A DNA stretch of 64,000 bases from Mucilaginibacter sp. (GTDB lineage: Bacteria > Bacteroidota > Bacteroidia > Sphingobacteriales > Sphingobacteriaceae): contig JARLHA010000037.1 of NCBI GenBank assembly GCA_031292485.1, positions 62,001 to 126,000 of the forward strand. Reading direction: 5' to 3'. How positions within the stretch are numbered: position 1 is the first letter of the stretch; the number at the start of each line of letters is the position of its first letter. Positions 60,051-64,000 of the stretch are shown here, in pieces. The translations under genes were made by a program, and so were the position numbers. A model generated the notes under the pieces. It was given only the letters and a program-made list of their open reading frames with translations. It was not told the origin of the DNA and ran no database searches.

Positions 60051-62435
60051 ATGAAAAAACTTTTTACGCTCCTATTCTTAGCGGCTTCAGTTGCTGCGTC
60101 TGCACAAAAGCTGGATACCTTAACCATTGAAAAAATAATGCGCGACCCTAAATGGATCGGGATTTCGCCCTCTGCTACTCATTGGGCCGGTGACAGCAAA
60201 ACGATCTATTTTAACTGGAACCCCAATAATACCGAACGGGATGAATTGTTCTCCATCACGCCATCAGCTATTAAGCCGGTAAAAGTAAGTATTGATGAAA
60301 AACGATCTATCGTGTCCGAAAATGGCGCATGGAACAAAAAACATACCCTGAAGCTATTTGAAAAAAATGGCGATATCTTTCTTTCAGATCCGCAATCGGG
60401 CAAAGTCTCCCAATTAACCAATACCACCGAACGTGAATATGATCCATCTTTTAATGGTGACGAAAGCAGGGTATTGTTTATGAAAGGAGACAATTTGTAT
60501 GCTTTTAAGCTGAACGCAGGTGAACTGGTACAGCTAACCAACTTTAGCCATTCAGCCGCGCCGGCACCAGCGGGCAGCAAAAAGGGGGCAAAGACAAATA
60601 AAACACCAGCAGCAGGCAACGAGCAGGAAACCTGGCTAAAAAAACAACAACTCGAATTATTCGATATCATTAAAGTAAATGAAAGGGACCGGAAACTGGA
60701 TTCTATCGAAAATAAAGAACTGGGGCCGAAAAAACTGAAAGAGATTGCCACAGATGATAAGTCCGTTGGCGATGTTCAGCAAAGCCCGGATGGCCGTTTT
60801 ATTACCTATAGGCTGACGAAACGCCCGGCCGATGCCAAAAGGACAATTGTACCTGATTATGTTACCGCATCGGGTTTTACAGAGGATATTAACAACCGCA
60901 CAAAAGTGGGCGCGCCGCAATCAACGTCGGAGTCTTTTGTCTTCGATACGCAACGTGATTCGGTTTATAAGATCATCAGCTCAACTATCCCCGGCATAAA
61001 GGACATCCCGGATTATGTAAAAGATTACCCAAAAGAACTTGAAGAACGGGCAAAACTTAATGAAGATAGAAAAGTAGTTATTGAAGCCACTTACTGGAGT
61101 GAAGATGGCAAAAATGCAGTTGCAGTGGTAACTGCGCAAGACAATAAAGACCGCTGGATAATGAAACTCGACCCGGCGACAGGCAATTTAACCCTGCTGG
61201 ACCGTGAACATAACGATGCCTGGGTAGGCGGACCCGGCGCCGATAACTTTGGCTTTACAGATAATCTTCATTTTTATTTTGAAAGCGAGGCCAGCGGTTA
61301 TGCCCATGTTTATTTGGTGGATGTAACCAATGGCACCAAAAAACAACTTACCAGCGGCAAATGGGAAGTGCAAACCCTGCAATTATCCAACGATAAAAAG
61401 ACCTTTTATTTTACCGCCAATATGGAGCACCCCGGCATCACCAATTTTTACCGGGTACCGGTTGCAGGAGGTGAGCCGGTTAAAATCACTTCTATGAAAG
61501 GGATGAGCGAAGTATCGCTGTCGCCCGACGAAAAATGGCTGGCGATCCGTTATTCCTATACCAATAAACCCTGGGAATTGTATGTACAAGCCAATAAGCC
61601 CGGTGCTATAGCAGTACAGGTAACCCATTCAACCACGCCTGAATTTAATTCGTACCCATGGCGCGACCCGGAAATCATCACTTTTAAAAACCGCTATGGC
61701 AGCGATGTTTACGCGCATTTATACCTGCCTGCGCATCCCGATCCGGCAAAGCCTGCGGTAATTTTTGTGCATGGCGCGGGCTATTTGCAAAATGTGGATT
61801 ATGGGTGGACTTACTATTTCCGCGAGTTTATGTTTAACAATATGCTGACTGATCAGGGTTATACCGTAATGGATATGGATTACTCGGGCAGTGCCGGCTA
61901 TGGCCGCGACTGGCGTACTGCCATTTACCGGCACATGGGTGGCAAAGATTTGACCGACCAGGTGGATGGCGTAAAAATGCTGGTGGATAAATATGGCGTT
62001 AACCCCAAACACGTGGGCCTTTATGGTGGCTCATACGGCGGTTTTATGACCCTGATGGCCATGTTTACCGAGCCCAACGTATTTACCAGCGGCGCAGCCA
62101 TCCGCTCGGTTACCGATTGGGCGCATTACAACCATGGTTATACGGATGCCATATTAAATGAACCTTTTACCGATGAAAAGGCCTATCGTTTAAGCTCGCC
62201 GATTTATTTTGCCAATGGCTTAAAAGGCAATTTGTTAATGCTGCACGGCATGATCGACCAGAATGTGAACTACCAGGATATTATCCGCTTAACCCAGCGG
62301 TTAATTGAACTGCATAAGGAAAACTGGGAACTGGCATCATACCCGATAGAAGACCACGCCTTTGAACAACCCGGCAGCTGGACGGATGAGTATAAACGGA
62401 TCTTTAAGTTGTTTGAAACGACGTTGAGGAAGTAG
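60051..62435 (+). CDS. S9 family peptidase (DPP IV/acylaminoacyl-peptidase-like), secreted
   Basis: From ATG 60051 the protein is 794 residues with a signal peptide ending SVAASAQ. A beta-propeller domain fills about residues 40-530 (repeated SPDEKWLAIRYS-type blades). An alpha/beta hydrolase domain follows with the triad S661 (GLYGGSYGGFM), D736 (MIDQNVNY) and H769 (PIEDHAFEQ). It cleaves short peptides, probably after proline, in the periplasm. An Ala/Pro/Lys-rich insertion (AAPAPAGSKKGAKTNKTPAA) interrupts the propeller near residue 175. The 250-base upstream region has short word repeats near 59945. Confidence 0.93.
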   Translation: MKKLFTLLFLAASVAASAQKLDTLTIEKIMRDPKWIGISPSATHWAGDSKTIYFNWNPNNTERDELFSITPSAIKPVKVSIDEKRSIVSENGAWNKKHTLKLFEKNGDIFLSDPQSGKVSQLTNTTEREYDPSFNGDESRVLFMKGDNLYAFKLNAGELVQLTNFSHSAAPAPAGSKKGAKTNKTPAAGNEQETWLKKQQLELFDIIKVNERDRKLDSIENKELGPKKLKEIATDDKSVGDVQQSPDGRFITYRLTKRPADAKRTIVPDYVTASGFTEDINNRTKVGAPQSTSESFVFDTQRDSVYKIISSTIPGIKDIPDYVKDYPKELEERAKLNEDRKVVIEATYWSEDGKNAVAVVTAQDNKDRWIMKLDPATGNLTLLDREHNDAWVGGPGADNFGFTDNLHFYFESEASGYAHVYLVDVTNGTKKQLTSGKWEVQTLQLSNDKKTFYFTANMEHPGITNFYRVPVAGGEPVKITSMKGMSEVSLSPDEKWLAIRYSYTNKPWELYVQANKPGAIAVQVTHSTTPEFNSYPWRDPEIITFKNRYGSDVYAHLYLPAHPDPAKPAVIFVHGAGYLQNVDYGWTYYFREFMFNNMLTDQGYTVMDMDYSGSAGYGRDWRTAIYRHMGGKDLTDQVDGVKMLVDKYGVNPKHVGLYGGSYGGFMTLMAMFTEPNVFTSGAAIRSVTDWAHYNHGYTDAILNEPFTDEKAYRLSSPIYFANGLKGNLLMLHGMIDQNVNYQDIIRLTQRLIELHKENWELASYPIEDHAFEQPGSWTDEYKRIFKLFETTLRK

Positions 62436-62560
62436 TTGAATGGTTGATTGAGTTTTGCGGTGATGTTAACGTAATCAACCACTCACTCACCCGATAGGCT
62501 ATCGGGTCAACTTTAATCTAACTTCCAGGAAGTTGAATGAGTTAGGACTGGTCAGCTTAA
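62436..62560. other. Spacer with inverted short words
   Basis: GGTTGATTGAGTTTTGCGG and its complement-like AATCAACCACTCACTCA flank a short loop near 62440-62490. A second pair, CTTCCAGGAAG near 62523, is a short palindrome. No gene is seen. Confidence 0.4.
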
Positions 62561-62741
62561 GGCTATGCCCGCGAAGCCGATTACCTGTGCCGGCCCGAAA
62601 CCCATGAAAAGGAATTTTTAAAACAACAGGTTTTGGAGATTCACCAAAAAAGGGTATACCCTGCAGCAAATAGCGGCCGAATTGGGCGTGCATTTTTCAA
62701 CGGTGAGCAAGGTATTGAAGAAAAATGTACAGGATGTTTAG
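62561..62741 (+). pseudogene. C-terminal remnant of a transposase-like protein with HTH
   Basis: Two frames join to GYAREADYLCRPETHEKEF, LKQQVLEIHQK and then GYTLQQIAAELGVHFSTVSKV ending at TAG 62741. The last part is a helix-turn-helix like the C-terminal tail of REP-associated (Y1) transposases. One extra A in the six-A run at about 62644-62649 explains the shift. No N-terminal catalytic HUH region is present. Confidence 0.55.
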
Positions 62742-62763
62742 CTCTTGCCACGAGTTTGTGCCG

Positions 62764-63197
62764 TCATATTTCCAGTTGGCTGTAAAGTTCTGCTGTATTT
62801 ATAACGCGATCAAAGCCCATTGATTTTAAGTGTACCGAGAGCTTTTTGTCCCCGGTCCACAGCCAGCCGCCCGTTTGAACAGCCAGCGCGACAAAACTGA
62901 CGTCTTTACTATCAACGCCCGACGTCAGCCGGTCCGCGTACTCCCAATGTTCGCTTTCAATGATGTCTTCACTGATGAATTCAATTTGTTTTAATATGGA
63001 AGAAAGAAGGATATCTACCTCTCCTTCAACAAAGCCCGACAATTTGATAAGTTTTGCTTTGTGCAGCATTAATTCTTCTATCGCGAAATGGCTGCTTATA
63101 AGTTGGGCGTGGGGTGGTGCATTAAACAGGATTTCGAATATCCGGCCGGGGTAATACAGGCACTGAAAAGAATATTCGTGTCGACGATAAAAATCAT
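62764..63197 (-). pseudogene. PIN-domain toxin gene, frameshifted
   Basis: The ATG at 63197 opens with MIFIVDTNILFSACITP, the classic PIN start with the first aspartate. The frame then needs one extra base near 63143-63152 (CCCCGGCCGG) to continue as GRIFEILFNAPPHAQLISSH and the rest, LMLHKAKLIKL...DRLTSGVDSKDVSFVALAVQTGGWLWTGDKKL, which holds the later acidic residues. In VapC-type toxins this is an RNase. As read it is inactive. It overlaps the antitoxin stop as ATGA. Confidence 0.72.
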
Positions 63198-63397
63198 TTA
63201 ATAAAGCGGCCCTTGTTTTCAGCCCACCATTTTTTATTTACTTCGTCTGCCAGCGCGGCTGCCTGTTCTTCCGTTCCTTGCCCGCGCGAAGTAATTTCAA
63301 GCACATTAAAATAATCAATGATCTTTTGCACCGCCTTCATATTCACAGGGGCAGTCGTTTTAATCAAAATTCCATCGCTGGTGCGTTCAATAACCAT
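63194..63397 (-). CDS. Antitoxin of the PIN-type pair
   Basis: The 67-residue protein precedes the PIN gene with an overlapping ATGA. It has a short N-terminal beta segment (MVIERTSDGILIKTTAP) and a helical C-terminus ending KKWWAENKGRFIK, a form common for antitoxins of PIN toxins in Bacteroidota. It is intact, although the toxin is not. Confidence 0.7.
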   Translation of the reverse strand: MVIERTSDGILIKTTAPVNMKAVQKIIDYFNVLEITSRGQGTEEQAAALADEVNKKWWAENKGRFIK

Positions 63398-63543
63398 TGG
63401 TGTTTTCTTTCTTTATTCAAATATAACCTTTTTTAAGTGTTTTACAATGCTTGTAATAACGGGTGGCATTTTATACGCGGCGGCAAAAGGTGAAATAAGG
63501 GCGGCACCAAAATATTTTATAAAAACCAAAACCACCAAACACT

Positions 63544-63956
63544 ATGACAAATGAATTTACCGCCTGGTGCAACTATTACTACCTGCTCACAACGCTGTTT
63601 GCTGATGTAGCAGCATACACTTCAACAACCTGCTTAACGATGCCCCGCTGTACCAGGGGCAAACCAGGCTAAGCGAAGTAGATGGCATCACCGATTATTA
63701 CCGCGCCGTGCAGGCCGAAAAAGTAAAAATGGACCAGCTGGCTGAAGAAGTAAAACAAGCCGGGCACACCATCCTCACCATGATGCAGCACTTTGCCATC
63801 CCGCCCGGCACCGTCCTAACCGGCGAAATCCCCGGCGAAATGGCCTACGAGGTATGGGCCGATGAGCAGGACAATATCCATATCCGCAAAACCGGAGATT
63901 TAGCGGTCGAAGCCGATAACCCCAATATTATTGTGATTGAATGTTCGGGATGGTGA
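63544..63956 (+). pseudogene. Unknown gene with a single-base frameshift
   Basis: ATG 63544 begins MTNEFTAWCNYYYLLTTLFA. The natural continuation (HFNNLLNDAPLYQGQTRLSE and then KVKMDQLAEEVKQ) is in another frame that runs to TGA 63956. One missing C at about 63616-63619 (TACAC for TACCAC) would join them into a protein of about 137 residues. The last part reads HTILTMMQHFAIPPGTVLTG and EMAYEVWADEQDNIHIRKTG. No family is recognised. Confidence 0.55.
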
Positions 63957-64000
63957 TGGGGGGAGGATTGAACATTTTAATAAGAGTTTGCGTGTTTGGA

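Overview
The window looks like a chromosomal segment of a Bacteroidota bacterium, most likely a Sphingobacteriaceae member close to Mucilaginibacter or Pedobacter. This is inferred from the gliding lipoprotein GldD, an atpD-atpC pair separated from the rest of the ATP synthase genes, many secreted glycoside hydrolases and peptidases, promoters of the TAnnTTTG type, and frequent TTG starts. Nothing was searched against a database. Every function below is read from motifs and gene context.

Layout. (1) 1-18.7 kb is a long plus-strand exopolysaccharide or glycan operon. It has about ten glycosyltransferases (including a GT10 fucosyltransferase), two methyltransferases, two acyl/acetyltransferases, a Wzy-like polymerase, and one protein that fuses a GT2 glycosyltransferase to an exosortase. 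(2) 18.8-28.2 kb is mostly housekeeping: obgE, adk, tRNA-Arg, a peroxiredoxin, an amidohydrolase, a Crp-like regulator, a quinone oxidoreductase and atpD-atpC. An AbiE toxin-antitoxin operon with a large perfect inverted-repeat operator is inserted here. (3) 28.2-39.2 kb is an accessory and defence island. It holds palindromic dispersed repeats, a frameshifted membrane protein, a zeta-toxin module, three copies of the 5' end of vsr (only the last intact), and then a five-gene cassette: vsr, a C5 cytosine methylase, a double-GHKL ATPase, a response-receiver protein and an HNH nuclease. It ends in a broken dinD-like gene. (4) 39.4-56.4 kb is ordinary chromosome: a GH2 enzyme, aroE-gldD, an M1 peptidase, a GH29 fucosidase, prfA, an ApbE-like protein, an outer-membrane protein with a two-component system, a DUF6515-like protein, an HMA-like protein, a DinB-fold protein and an FAD oxidoreductase. 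(5) 56.4-64 kb holds a probable RiPP-like locus (a DUF692/MNIO enzyme fused to a partner domain, plus two paralogous small proteins with duplicated promoter regions), a GNAT enzyme, a ParE-type toxin-antitoxin pair, an S9 peptidase, and a decayed end with three single-base frameshifts (transposase tail, PIN toxin, unknown gene).

Most notable are the MNIO-fusion locus at 56.4-58.7 kb, the vsr/methylase/GHKL/receiver/HNH cassette at 31.6-38.7 kb with its ladder of truncated vsr 5' ends, and the GT2-exosortase fusion at 15.1-16.5 kb.
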